33,873 bases of DNA from a virus, in the IMG/VR virus record IMGVR_UViG_3300025154_000281, positions 1 to 33,873 of that record; one strand, 5' to 3'. Positions 23,980-29,027 of this stretch are shown piece by piece. Within the stretch, counting starts at the first letter, position 1; the number at the start of each line of letters is the position of its first letter. Below the pieces are notes generated by a model that made no database searches, was not told where the DNA came from, and worked only from the letters and a program-made list of their open reading frames with translations. The translations under genes were made by a program, and so were the position numbers.

Positions 23980-24165
23980 TTAGTATTTCCACCCCTCCGG
24001 CGCTCTGAAGCCTATGGGGGTGCAGGCTGGCGCATACCGACACCAATTTCCAAGGGGAATATGGTCGTTCTCGACGTGGACCCTTCCCCCTTTTGACACC
24101 AGCAGCCTCACCAGCCCATCCGGCAGCTTGTCCCACCAATCGGCCCGGGGCTTGTCGTCATTCAT
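23980..24165 (-). CDS. Hypothetical protein with NDDKPRA N-terminus
   Basis: The last gene of the minus-strand operon, 61 aa: MNDDKPRADWWDKLPDGLVR, then LLVSKGGRVHVENDHIPLGNWC and RYAPACTPIGFRAPEGWKY. ATG 24165 is chosen because it overlaps the upstream stop as ATGA, like the other junctions; ATG 24171, with AGGAGGG at good distance, is an alternative. The N-terminus repeats, almost base for base, that of the upstream gene (TNDKPRAG). Function unknown. Confidence 0.6.
   Translation of the reverse strand: MNDDKPRADWWDKLPDGLVRLLVSKGGRVHVENDHIPLGNWCRYAPACTPIGFRAPEGWKY
24143..24158. repeat. 5'-end repeat D (NDKPR), copy 1
   Basis: GCCCGGGGCTTGTCGT encodes the DDKPRA start of the gene at 23980-24165 on the minus strand. 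It is identical over 16 bp with 24538-24553; a 14-bp version is at 26840-26853. Confidence 0.75.
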
Positions 24166-24563
24166 TCCCATTTTTCGGTTGCCCTCCTTGCGTCTTCGTT
24201 CCTGCTCGATACAAACCGTCTGCAAATGTCTTCCGCTTCTTCCTTTGTCGCGCATGGGTATATGTTGACGACATTTTCATAATTGCCCGACTTTACTTTG
24301 ACCCGCCACTCCTTGCCGTTGGTGACGGCGCGATACTGCCAAACGCGGTCGGCGGTCCAGTGCCAGCCGTCAGAGGCGACAACTGCAACAGGTGCCATCT
24401 CGGCTTTGACGGGGACATTTACCGCCTCAGCAACTACCCGCCTTTTCTGGTCGGGTTGGTCCAGGGTGATTCTGACGCGGATTGTTGCCAATAGTGCCAG
24501 GAAAAGAATAAGACAGACGATTACCAAGCAGTTACCCGCCCGGGGCTTGTCGTTAGTGGTCAT
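24162..24563 (-). CDS. Membrane-anchored hypothetical protein
   Basis: A 133-aa protein with a single N-terminal membrane helix (NCLVIVCLILFLALLATIRV) after the shared TTNDKPRAG start. The soluble C-terminal part shows GWHWTADRVWQYRAVTNGKEWRVKVKSGNYENVVNIYPCATKEEAEDICRRFVSSRNEDARRATEKWE, a small alpha/beta domain probably outside the membrane. GGAGG lies before ATG 24563; the start overlaps the preceding stop (24560). Unknown family. Confidence 0.65.
   Translation of the reverse strand: MTTNDKPRAGNCLVIVCLILFLALLATIRVRITLDQPDQKRRVVAEAVNVPVKAEMAPVAVVASDGWHWTADRVWQYRAVTNGKEWRVKVKSGNYENVVNIYPCATKEEAEDICRRFVSSRNEDARRATEKWE
24538..24553. repeat. 5'-end repeat D, copy 2
   Basis: The same 16 bp as at 24143-24158, giving the NDKPRAG start of the membrane protein at 24162-24563. 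Confidence 0.75.
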
Positions 24564-24961
24564 TTCCAATCCTCCATTTTTTGTGATTCCTGCTTCCCGC
24601 AAAGAGCACAGCGGCGCCTGGTAGTTGCCGGGTAGTTGCCGTCAACGCAATATTCCATGGTGACGTGAAGGACGTTGGCCCAACAGTGCCCCATGACGCG
24701 GCAGACCTGGCCGGACTCGGCGACAAAGCGTATCTGATCGTCGGTTAGATCGACCTCCCTGGCCGGGGACGCATCCGTAAACGTGGCCGGAAAAACGATC
24801 CTTGCCGTTGGCGTGGCGGCTCTGATGCAAAGCTCACCGGATGCGTTGATGGTCGATTCGACGCCTTGCGGGTTCAGGATCTCGACATCAATCACGGTTC
24901 CCTGCCCGAAGGCCGCAACACTGGCCAGCATCAACAACACAATAATGGTTCTCGTGCTCAT
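24560..24961 (-). CDS. Exported Cys-containing hypothetical protein
   Basis: A 133-aa protein with a signal peptide (STRTIIVLLMLASVAAFGQG) and a mature domain (VIDVEILNPQGVESTINASGELCIRAATPTARIVFPATFTDASPAREVDLTDDQIRF) followed by several cysteines (CRVMGHCWANVLHVTMEYC, then RRRCALCGKQES). The C-terminal CALC pair suggests metal binding or disulfides. Its ATG overlaps the upstream stop (24958). It may help modify the cell envelope; no family recognised. Confidence 0.65.
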   Translation of the reverse strand: MSTRTIIVLLMLASVAAFGQGTVIDVEILNPQGVESTINASGELCIRAATPTARIVFPATFTDASPAREVDLTDDQIRFVAESGQVCRVMGHCWANVLHVTMEYCVDGNYPATTRRRCALCGKQESQKMEDWK

Positions 24962-25374
24962 TCGCTCTTCCCTTTCGCTTTCAGCTTCTTCGCCAGCCGG
25001 ATTACCTCGTCGGCTCCCAGGTCTTTGACGGCCTGTCTGATCTGGCCTTCGCGCATAGTTTCCTGGTAGTCGGCGTTTCTCTGCTCAATCTCGGCCTTTA
25101 TTTCGCGGTATTGCGTCTGCGTAATCAAGCGTGCAGCATAAAGCAGCTTCAAAAAAGGTTCGCGAAATGCGCTTCTTGAGTCCACTCTATAAGCGCTTTT
25201 ACTGGCTTTATTCCACATCGGCGGAATTTTCTTGTCATCGGGAATGATGATCATATTTTCCCCGTCATCATCGGTAAACGCCTTGCCCTGTGTTCCGTTT
25301 TTGATTGGCCTTAATTCTAGCCCGGGAACCAGACACATTTTGTTTTTCCCTAGTAAATAAATTCGCGTTGTCAT
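24958..25374 (-). CDS. 138-aa hypothetical protein
   Basis: The protein starts MTTRIYLLGKNKMCLVPGLE and carries a Trp/basic middle part (IPPMWNKASKSAYRVDSRSAFREPF) and a helical, charged C-terminus (REIKAEIEQRNADYQETMREGQIRQAVKDLGADEVIRLAKKLKAKGKSE). The last residues (AKGKSE) are encoded by a variant of the junction repeat that supplies the next SD. A longer in-frame extension upstream is rejected since it duplicates the neighbouring gene's DNA in the wrong frame. The start overlaps the preceding 41-aa gene (ATGA). Function unknown. Confidence 0.65.
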   Translation of the reverse strand: MTTRIYLLGKNKMCLVPGLELRPIKNGTQGKAFTDDDGENMIIIPDDKKIPPMWNKASKSAYRVDSRSAFREPFLKLLYAARLITQTQYREIKAEIEQRNADYQETMREGQIRQAVKDLGADEVIRLAKKLKAKGKSE

Positions 25375-25496
25375 TCGCTCTCCTTTTCGATCTGCTCCAC
25401 CACGGACTTGAGCGCGGCCCACGTCTGAGGGCAGTTGCTCTCTGTTACCGCTTTCGCGGCGTGAAATAGGGCTTGAAATGCTTCTTCGAGGGTCAT
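25371..25496 (-). CDS. Duplicated 41-aa protein, copy 1
   Basis: The gene runs from ATG 25496, overlapping the upstream stop, to TGA 25371-25373. It encodes MTLEEAFQALFHAAKAVTES and then NCPQTWAALKSVVEQIEKESE, a short two-helix protein with one Cys. A second copy with few changes lies at 28041-28172. Conservation of the reading frame in both copies, with mostly conservative changes, supports a real protein. The 20-bp 3' end is shared with two other genes. Function unknown. Confidence 0.7.
   Translation of the reverse strand: MTLEEAFQALFHAAKAVTESNCPQTWAALKSVVEQIEKESE
25374..25393. repeat. Junction repeat A, copy 1 (IEKESE tail)
   Basis: TTCGCTCTCCTTTTCGATCT on the plus strand encodes, on the minus strand, the end of the 41-aa gene and carries AAGGAG for the next gene. 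Exact copies are at 27334-27353 and 28050-28069. Confidence 0.85.
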
Positions 25497-25810
25497 GGTT
25501 CGTATTCCCGCATCCGTTCAACTTGGTCATCGGTCAGCATCACATAACCAGCGATAACTACCTTATCCTGGTTGTCGGGCCAGCATTCTTTCACCATTTC
25601 CAGTGCTTCGGATTGTTCAGCCTCCGGGGCCAGCATGATACCTCCTTCAGGATCTTTGATTTTGGCAAATTTTTCGAGCTTAAAGTTTTTGCATCCCGGC
25701 GAGTGATCCGATGGGGGATATTTCCCCTCATGGGTTTCTGCCCAATCGCGGCAGTGGTCGATACAGCACTCGTTAAGTTTCAATCGGTATTCTTTTCCGT
25801 TGACTCTCAT
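25493..25810 (-). CDS. Cys-rich 105-aa hypothetical protein
   Basis: A 105-aa protein: RVNGKEYRLKLNECCIDHCRDWAETHEGKYPPSDHSPGCKNFKLEKFAK. It has a CCxxHC arrangement and later GC, with more than one possible metal ligand, then an acidic helical part (EGGIMLAPEAEQSEALEMVKECWPDNQDKVVIAGYVMLTDDQVERMREYEP). ATG 25810 follows AAGGAGGG (the junction sequence) and starts 1 nt after the upstream stop. Upstream in-frame sequence is not used. Possibly a small zinc protein; function unknown. Confidence 0.65.
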   Translation of the reverse strand: MRVNGKEYRLKLNECCIDHCRDWAETHEGKYPPSDHSPGCKNFKLEKFAKIKDPEGGIMLAPEAEQSEALEMVKECWPDNQDKVVIAGYVMLTDDQVERMREYEP

Positions 25811-25811
25811 C

Positions 25812-26084
25812 CTACTTTCCCTCCTTGCCCCGCAGAGCTTCAATCGGGCTCTTGAACTGCAAAGACATGCCGGTTTCGATTGGGTAAAAACGCCAGTTTT
25901 CACCGTCGTCGTTGGCGGCATACCGGTGCAGTTCTTCACCCGGCTTCATCGCCTCGACCGCCCGGCCTACCTCGATCAGACGGCGGCAGGTGGGGCAGAG
26001 TCCGAACGCAATGCCGGGGAGGTCGATGATGCCGTGAGCGTCGGGCGGGTATTCTGCGTTGCATTCAATGCAAGTTGTGTTCAT
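25812..26084 (-). CDS. Small zinc-ribbon protein ending in the LRGKEGK tail
   Basis: A 90-aa protein with two CxxC knuckles (CIEC at 5-8, CPTC at about 30-33), a classic zinc ribbon, followed by a hydrophilic part (ANDDGENWRFYPIETGMSLQF). The C-terminal tail EALRGKEGK is nearly identical to that of the gene at 28501-28836 (VLRGKEGKEG), although the rest differs. Its ATG overlaps the upstream stop (ATGA). May bind DNA, RNA or protein; no specific function. Confidence 0.7.
   Translation of the reverse strand: MNTTCIECNAEYPPDAHGIIDLPGIAFGLCPTCRRLIEVGRAVEAMKPGEELHRYAANDDGENWRFYPIETGMSLQFKSPIEALRGKEGK
25816..25835. repeat. Junction repeat C, copy 1
   Basis: TTTCCCTCCTTGCCCCGCAG, minus-strand coding for LRGKEGK and holding AAGGAGGG as the next SD. 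It differs at one base from 28511-28530. Confidence 0.8.
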
Positions 26085-26293
26085 TTCTTTTTCGGTCCTT
26101 TCTTCCGCTTCTTGCGCCCGAGGGTGGCATCAAGCAGAGTCTTGGTTTTCTCCCAAGTTTCCATCAGCAAACCCTTGGAAAACTCGGGGGCGTAGTCGAT
26201 CAAACCAAGCTCGCAAAGCCTTTCCCACGATTCGAGCAGGTCATACGCTGTGTGACAGTTTTCGGCAAGTTGACAATTCCATTTCTCAGCCAT
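26081..26293 (-). CDS. 70-aa helical basic-tailed protein
   Basis: The protein starts MAEKWNCQLAENCHTAYDLL and is mainly helical, ending in a strongly basic tail (LGRKKRKKGPKKK), which suggests nucleic-acid contact. A GTG at 26296 just upstream is an alternative start; AGGAGG serves either. Both ends overlap neighbours (the ATG region with 26286, the stop with 26084). Function unknown. Confidence 0.6.
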   Translation of the reverse strand: MAEKWNCQLAENCHTAYDLLESWERLCELGLIDYAPEFSKGLLMETWEKTKTLLDATLGRKKRKKGPKKK

Positions 26294-26498
26294 CACCCCG
26301 GCCCTCCTTCACTAGGCGACGGAATTGCCTATGTGCCGGGAATAGCGGGTCTGGTGCTGGCGTCCCAATCTCTGCCGGTGATGCCATCACCCACCGTTCA
26401 TTCCCACCATGCCATGGGTGGTCGCTGTCAAGACGCTCGTCTGTCGCCAAGATAATTTCACCAAATTTCAGCGGTCTGAATCTGTGATCCCATTCCAT
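26286..26498 (-). CDS. 70-aa hypothetical protein
   Basis: The protein begins MEWDHRFRPLKFGEIILATD, continues ERLDSDHPWHGGNERWVMASPAEIGTPAPDPLF, and ends RQFRRLVKEGRGDG. ATG 26498 is preceded by GGAAGGAGAAA, within the junction repeat, 1 nt after the upstream stop. The longer upstream extension of this frame only reads the tandem repeats of the neighbouring gene. No family recognised. Confidence 0.6.
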   Translation of the reverse strand: MEWDHRFRPLKFGEIILATDERLDSDHPWHGGNERWVMASPAEIGTPAPDPLFPAHRQFRRLVKEGRGDG

Positions 26499-26499
26499 T

Positions 26500-26793
26500 T
26501 TATTTCTCCTTCCCCGGCTCGGTGCCGGTGTCAACCACGAGGTCCGAAACACCCACCCCTGCGTCCCTATCGGCATCCGTAATATCACACTCATCCACAT
26601 CGCCGCGCAGCCCGGAGACATCGCCGCGCAGACCGGAGACATTGCCGCGCAGACCGGAGACATCGCCCCATAGCCCGGAGACATTGCCCCACAGCTCGGG
26701 ATGGATCTCGCCCGTCAGCTCGGGCAACAATCCCCTATCCCCTCTGAGCTGATCAGCGGGAATTTCGACCTTTTTTGTCAATTTCCTAATCAT
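26500..26793 (-). CDS. Heptapeptide-repeat protein (NVSGLWG/DVSGLRG)
   Basis: A 97-aa protein. After a short basic N-terminus (IRKLTKKVEIPADQLRGDRGLLPELTGEIHPEL), it has about five 7-residue repeats of G-[ND]-V-S-G-L-[WR], then DECDITDADRDAGVGVSDLV and a tail (DTGTEPGKEK). The repeats are 21 bp long (about 26598-26702) and likely form a beta-solenoid-like stack. Similar LRGDVSGLxGNVDxC proteins occur in many phages without known function. AAGGA precedes ATG 26793. The copy number could vary by slippage or recombination. Confidence 0.7.
   Translation of the reverse strand: MIRKLTKKVEIPADQLRGDRGLLPELTGEIHPELWGNVSGLWGDVSGLRGNVSGLRGDVSGLRGDVDECDITDADRDAGVGVSDLVVDTGTEPGKEK
26507..26530. repeat. 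Junction repeat B, copy 1 (24 bp)
   Basis: The sequence starts TCCTTCCCCGGCTCGGTGCC and is identical for 24 bp with 26800-26823. On the minus strand it encodes the TGTEPGK end of the heptapeptide-repeat gene and includes the next SD. Confidence 0.85.
26598..26702 (-). repeat. Tandem 21-bp repeat array, about 5 units
   Basis: On the plus strand the unit is CATCGCCGCGCAGACCGGAGA with small changes, five in a row, in register with the heptapeptide repeat. The changes keep G, V, S and L codons and vary N/D and W/R. Confidence 0.85.
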
Positions 26794-26872
26794 ATTTTAT
26801 CCTTCCCCGGCTCGGTGCCGGTGCCGTATTTCCAGTCCGCCGGGGCTTGTCGTTCGTGCTATTCCTTTTCAT
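26786..26872 (-). CDS. 28-aa peptide or gene remnant with NDKPR start
   Basis: ATG 26872 (overlapping the preceding gene) gives MKRNSTNDKPRRTGNTAPAP, then SRGRIKYD, stopping at 26786, 8 nt into the next gene. The first part repeats the NDKPR sequence of the genes starting at 24165 and 24563, and the end is the 24-bp junction repeat also present at 26507. It may therefore be the leftover 5' and 3' ends of a deleted cassette rather than a functional gene. Confidence 0.4.
   Translation of the reverse strand: MKRNSTNDKPRRTGNTAPAPSRGRIKYD
26800..26823. repeat. Junction repeat B, copy 2 (24 bp)
   Basis: Exact copy of 26507-26530, located in the 28-aa frame just before the heptapeptide-repeat gene, so the two copies flank that gene as direct repeats. 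Confidence 0.85.
26840..26853. repeat. 5'-end repeat D, copy 3 (14 bp)
   Basis: CCGGGGCTTGTCGT, the N-terminal NDKPR of the 28-aa frame. Confidence 0.65.
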
Positions 26873-27107
26873 AAATTATCTTTGCTCTCCCATCCATTAC
26901 CGCCTGGCCAATTTCATACAGCGTAATCGGCCCGCTGGCTTCGATAGATATGAACGCTGGCCCCGTGATGACGCGAACGCTTCTTGGTGCTATGTTCGTG
27001 CGGGGCTCTCTCATCTGGTTCCATTCAATGCTGGCTTGTATCGCTAAGGCTACACCAAATACCAAAATAACCACGTTAAAGGCTACCTCCGTCATGCTGT
27101 TTTTCAT
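26859..27107 (-). CDS. 82-aa membrane protein
   Basis: MKNSMTEVAFNVVILVFGVALAIQAS is a membrane helix or uncleaved signal; the rest (MREPRTNIAPRSVRVITGPAFISIEASGPITLYEIGQAVMDGRAKIIYEKE) is a short beta-rich domain. AAGGAGG is upstream of ATG 27107, which also overlaps the preceding stop. No family recognised. Confidence 0.6.
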   Translation of the reverse strand: MKNSMTEVAFNVVILVFGVALAIQASIEWNQMREPRTNIAPRSVRVITGPAFISIEASGPITLYEIGQAVMDGRAKIIYEKE

Positions 27108-27328
27108 GGCTTCCCAGCCTCCTTTCCAGGCCGATCCTGTTCCAAGAATTCGGTCAGCTCCTTCAGCGGTTCGAGCCCGAGGAATCTGAAATGGTAGATC
27201 CGGCCATATCTGAGGCACAATTCGCACGTTGGACACAGGGATATGACCTCGGTTTCGGTCGTAAGGGTATCGGTTCGGTCGATGATCCTAATGGTTCGAC
27301 AAGTGCATCCTTTCAGCGGGTTTTTCAT
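27104..27328 (-). CDS. Small Cys-pair protein (74 aa)
   Basis: The protein starts MKNPLKGCTCRTIRIIDRTD and has CTC (8-10) and CPTCELC (about 32-38), so two Cys groups that could hold a zinc ion. A helical, charged tail follows (LKELTEFLEQDRPGKEAGKP). The ATG overlaps the Thg1-like stop (27325). The DNA near its end includes the next SD (AAGGAGG). Unknown function; one of several CxxC proteins in this operon. Confidence 0.65.
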   Translation of the reverse strand: MKNPLKGCTCRTIRIIDRTDTLTTETEVISLCPTCELCLRYGRIYHFRFLGLEPLKELTEFLEQDRPGKEAGKP

Positions 27329-28044
27329 TTCCCTTCGCTCTCCTTTTCGATCTTCGCGGTTCCGATATTTATCAGTGGCCAGATTGCAGCATTAACGCTC
27401 TCAAACGTCGGCTTGATGGTGCAATCCATGCAAATTCCTTTAGGGGTTTTGAGGAGGAATGTCCCATTTTTCTCCTGGTCGGTCAGGTCTGTTGCCCAAT
27501 TTGCGCCAATAGAGAAAAGCATTTCATGAATCTGCGCGTGGTTCTTGAATTTCAGTTGATTGTGGCTGAACTTGGACCGGGCATACATTTGCAGACTGTT
27601 CCGCTCCCAATCCTTCGCCCGCCACAGGAAGCAATTAACGGCATCATGGAGCGGCACAGAGAACGCTCTGGAATCGAAGACGGACAGCGGCATTCCTCGC
27701 GTATAGGTGTTGAACATAACGCTCATCAGCGCGGCAGAAATAGAAATTACCTTTGGGATCTCATAATTAAACCATCCATCCGTCTCGAACGCGTCGTAGT
27801 CGGTGAGTAGAAACGTCGCTTCATCGCTCTGGACATACGCGGCCTTGAATCCTTGCATCTGCTCTGCAACGTATTTTGCCGAGACAGTCATTGCCGTGAT
27901 GAAATTTCCATCAAACGGCTTCCGCATTTTCCTGGTCAGCGTGTGAAACGCCCGCCCGTCAACGCGGATAACCAGCGGCGTTCGCCTCAACGCTGACGCC
28001 TGAAATGTTCTTTCGTATTGTTTCATCCTATCGCCGAGATTCAT
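27325..28044 (-). CDS. Thg1-like protein (3'-5' tRNA nucleotidyltransferase)
   Basis: A 239-aa protein with the clear Thg1 pattern: PLVIRVDGRAFHTLTRKMRKPFD (metal ligand D29), AYVQSDEATFLL (D74, E75), then I-S-A-A-x-M-S-x-M-F-N, and the C-terminal HNQLKFKNHAQIHEMLFSIGANW, then KNGTFLL. The three carboxylates match the catalytic set of Thg1 (D29, D76, E77 in the human enzyme). Family members add nucleotides to tRNA 5' ends in the reverse direction; bacterial and archaeal types repair 5'-truncated tRNA. In a phage it may mend tRNAs cut during host defence. ATG 28044 overlaps the upstream 43-aa gene. The last residues (IEKESE) carry the shared junction repeat. Confidence 0.93.
   Translation of the reverse strand: MNLGDRMKQYERTFQASALRRTPLVIRVDGRAFHTLTRKMRKPFDGNFITAMTVSAKYVAEQMQGFKAAYVQSDEATFLLTDYDAFETDGWFNYEIPKVISISAALMSVMFNTYTRGMPLSVFDSRAFSVPLHDAVNCFLWRAKDWERNSLQMYARSKFSHNQLKFKNHAQIHEMLFSIGANWATDLTDQEKNGTFLLKTPKGICMDCTIKPTFESVNAAIWPLINIGTAKIEKESEGK
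27334..27353. repeat. Junction repeat A, copy 2
   Basis: The same 20 bp as at 25374-25393, here at the 3' end of the Thg1-like gene; the downstream gene starts just after it. Confidence 0.85.
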
Positions 28045-28172
28045 TTCTTTTCGCTCTCCTTTTCGATCTGTTCCACGACCGCTTTCAACGCGGCCCACGT
28101 CTGCGGGCAGTTGCTCACGGTTACCGCTTTCGCGGCGTGAAATAGTGCGCTGAAGGCTTCTTCTAGGGTCAT
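28041..28172 (-). CDS. Duplicated 43-aa protein, copy 2
   Basis: MTLEEAFSALFHAAKAVTVS, then NCPQTWAALKAVVEQIEKESE plus KK. This is a near-identical paralogue of the 41-aa protein at 25371-25496, with five substitutions (Q-S, E-V, S-A among them) and two added residues. The ATG overlaps the upstream stop and its stop overlaps the Thg1-like ATG. Each copy sits immediately in front of a different gene, suggesting cassette transfer. Confidence 0.7.
   Translation of the reverse strand: MTLEEAFSALFHAAKAVTVSNCPQTWAALKAVVEQIEKESEKK
28050..28069. repeat. Junction repeat A, copy 3
   Basis: The same 20 bp as at 25374-25393, here at the 3' end of the 43-aa gene and before the Thg1-like start. Confidence 0.85.
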
Positions 28173-28504
28173 GGCTCCACCTGTTTCCATCTATTTCGAC
28201 TCTCGCGGGGCGTTGCTCCTTGCCAGCGCCGCCACCTCTGTGCGTGCTTTCTGGGCATGATCGTCCACAAAAACCTGCAGGGATATCGAGCGGCCAGGAA
28301 GCGGAATAGCGGGTAATCCTCGCCACTTGGTGGATCAAAAACATTTGTCGCAAAAAAAGCATCCGCAATGGCTCTCATTTCTTCTTCGAAGGCCTTGGTT
28401 CTGGCGGCCTGTTCATGGGAAACAACCATGATTCCGTGGTGCTCCAGGAGAGCTTTTGCGGCCTCGAAGCCCTCGCCTTCCCCTATTAGGGTAACCTGCA
28501 TCAT
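28169..28504 (-). CDS. 111-aa hypothetical protein
   Basis: A first part with Rossmann-like alternation (MQVTLIGEGEGFEAAKALLEHHGIMVVSHEQAARTKAFEEEMRAIADAFFATN) and a Trp/Arg-rich C-terminus (RYPCRFLWTIMPRKHAQRWRRWQGATPRESRNRWKQVEP). The beginning is reminiscent of short NTP/sugar-binding beta-alpha units but lacks a full domain. The ATG overlaps the preceding stop. Function unknown. Confidence 0.6.
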   Translation of the reverse strand: MMQVTLIGEGEGFEAAKALLEHHGIMVVSHEQAARTKAFEEEMRAIADAFFATNVFDPPSGEDYPLFRFLAARYPCRFLWTIMPRKHAQRWRRWQGATPRESRNRWKQVEP

Positions 28505-28836
28505 CCTTCTTTTCCCTCCTTTCCCCGCAGGACTTTCTTTGCGCGCTCCAAAAGCCTCATAGGCGCCCCGTCTTCATCCTGAAATCCGGCGCAAACGGTG
28601 ATAAACTCGTCAATTGTGGCCTCAAGCTCCCGCACCCGCGAAAGCAACGCCGGGATGGACTCCGCGCCCATGGCCTTGCCGTCACCTTCCCGCGGCTGAA
28701 CGATCGCGGCGTTGATGGCTTCGATCTGATAGCACTCGTCGAAGGGAATCCCCACAAAGGGGCATGTGCCCTTTTTCGGGTGGTGCCATGAGTCATGTTT
28801 GTGAGTCCACTCTGCGCCGCAACTTTCACATTTCAT
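28501..28836 (-). CDS. Zinc-binding hypothetical protein with LRGKEGK tail
   Basis: A 111-aa protein: CESC (3-6), HKHDSWHHPKKGTC (clustered His and Cys), then PFVGIPFDECYQ. The C-terminal half is helical (PALLSRVRELEATIDEFITVC, MRLLERAKK), likely a coiled coil. The end VLRGKEGKEG shares a 20-bp stretch, with one mismatch, with the gene at 25812-26084. AAAGGGGAG precedes ATG 28836, which overlaps the upstream stop. Possibly a small zinc DNA- or RNA-binding protein. Confidence 0.65.
   Translation of the reverse strand: MKCESCGAEWTHKHDSWHHPKKGTCPFVGIPFDECYQIEAINAAIVQPREGDGKAMGAESIPALLSRVRELEATIDEFITVCAGFQDEDGAPMRLLERAKKVLRGKEGKEG
28511..28530. repeat. Junction repeat C, copy 2
   Basis: TTTCCCTCCTTTCCCCGCAG, 19 of 20 bases as at 25816-25835, at the end of the gene 28501-28836. 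Confidence 0.8.
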
Positions 28837-29027
28837 GGTTTCTCCCCTTTCTCGAACTTGGCTAGCGCGGCATCGAGATCCCTCGCGCTTTTTAGCGTTT
28901 GCGAATAGCGGTAAACCCTAGCGGCCTCCACCAGCTGCTCCACTCGCGGGTCGCGGGCGCGGTGCGCACATGAATCTGCGATGTCTTTCAGCCCTGGATT
29001 ATGAAGCAACATTGGGCACATTTTCAT
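28833..29027 (-). CDS. 64-aa helical hypothetical protein
   Basis: ATG 29027, within GGGAGGTGGGGAAATG, gives KMCPMLLHNPGLKDIADSCAHRARDPRVEQLVEAARVYRYSQTLKSARDLDAALAKFEKGEKP. The part after residue 20 looks like a helical protein-interaction module (VEAARxYRYSQ...LDAALAKFE), similar to small phage helical proteins with a single helix pair. The earlier upstream start is rejected because it overlaps the neighbour and lacks an SD. Function unknown. Confidence 0.6.
   Translation of the reverse strand: MKMCPMLLHNPGLKDIADSCAHRARDPRVEQLVEAARVYRYSQTLKSARDLDAALAKFEKGEKP

Noticed and set aside
23804-23983. 59-codon GTG frame after the last late gene
   Set aside because: It reads straight through the terminator hairpin and has no SD. 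Transcription should end inside it.
25378-25530. In-frame N-terminal extension of the gene at 24958-25374, and the similar one before the Thg1-like gene
   Set aside because: Both extensions read the duplicated 41/43-aa genes in a wrong frame. Their similarity reflects that duplication, not a shared N-terminal domain.
26499-26684. Extension of the 26286-26498 gene into a MSPVCAA-type repeat
   Set aside because: This is the out-of-frame reading of the heptapeptide array; the SD and ATG at 26498 define the start.
26598-26702. Tandem repeats considered as a CRISPR array
   Set aside because: The units are contiguous without spacers and keep a protein reading frame.
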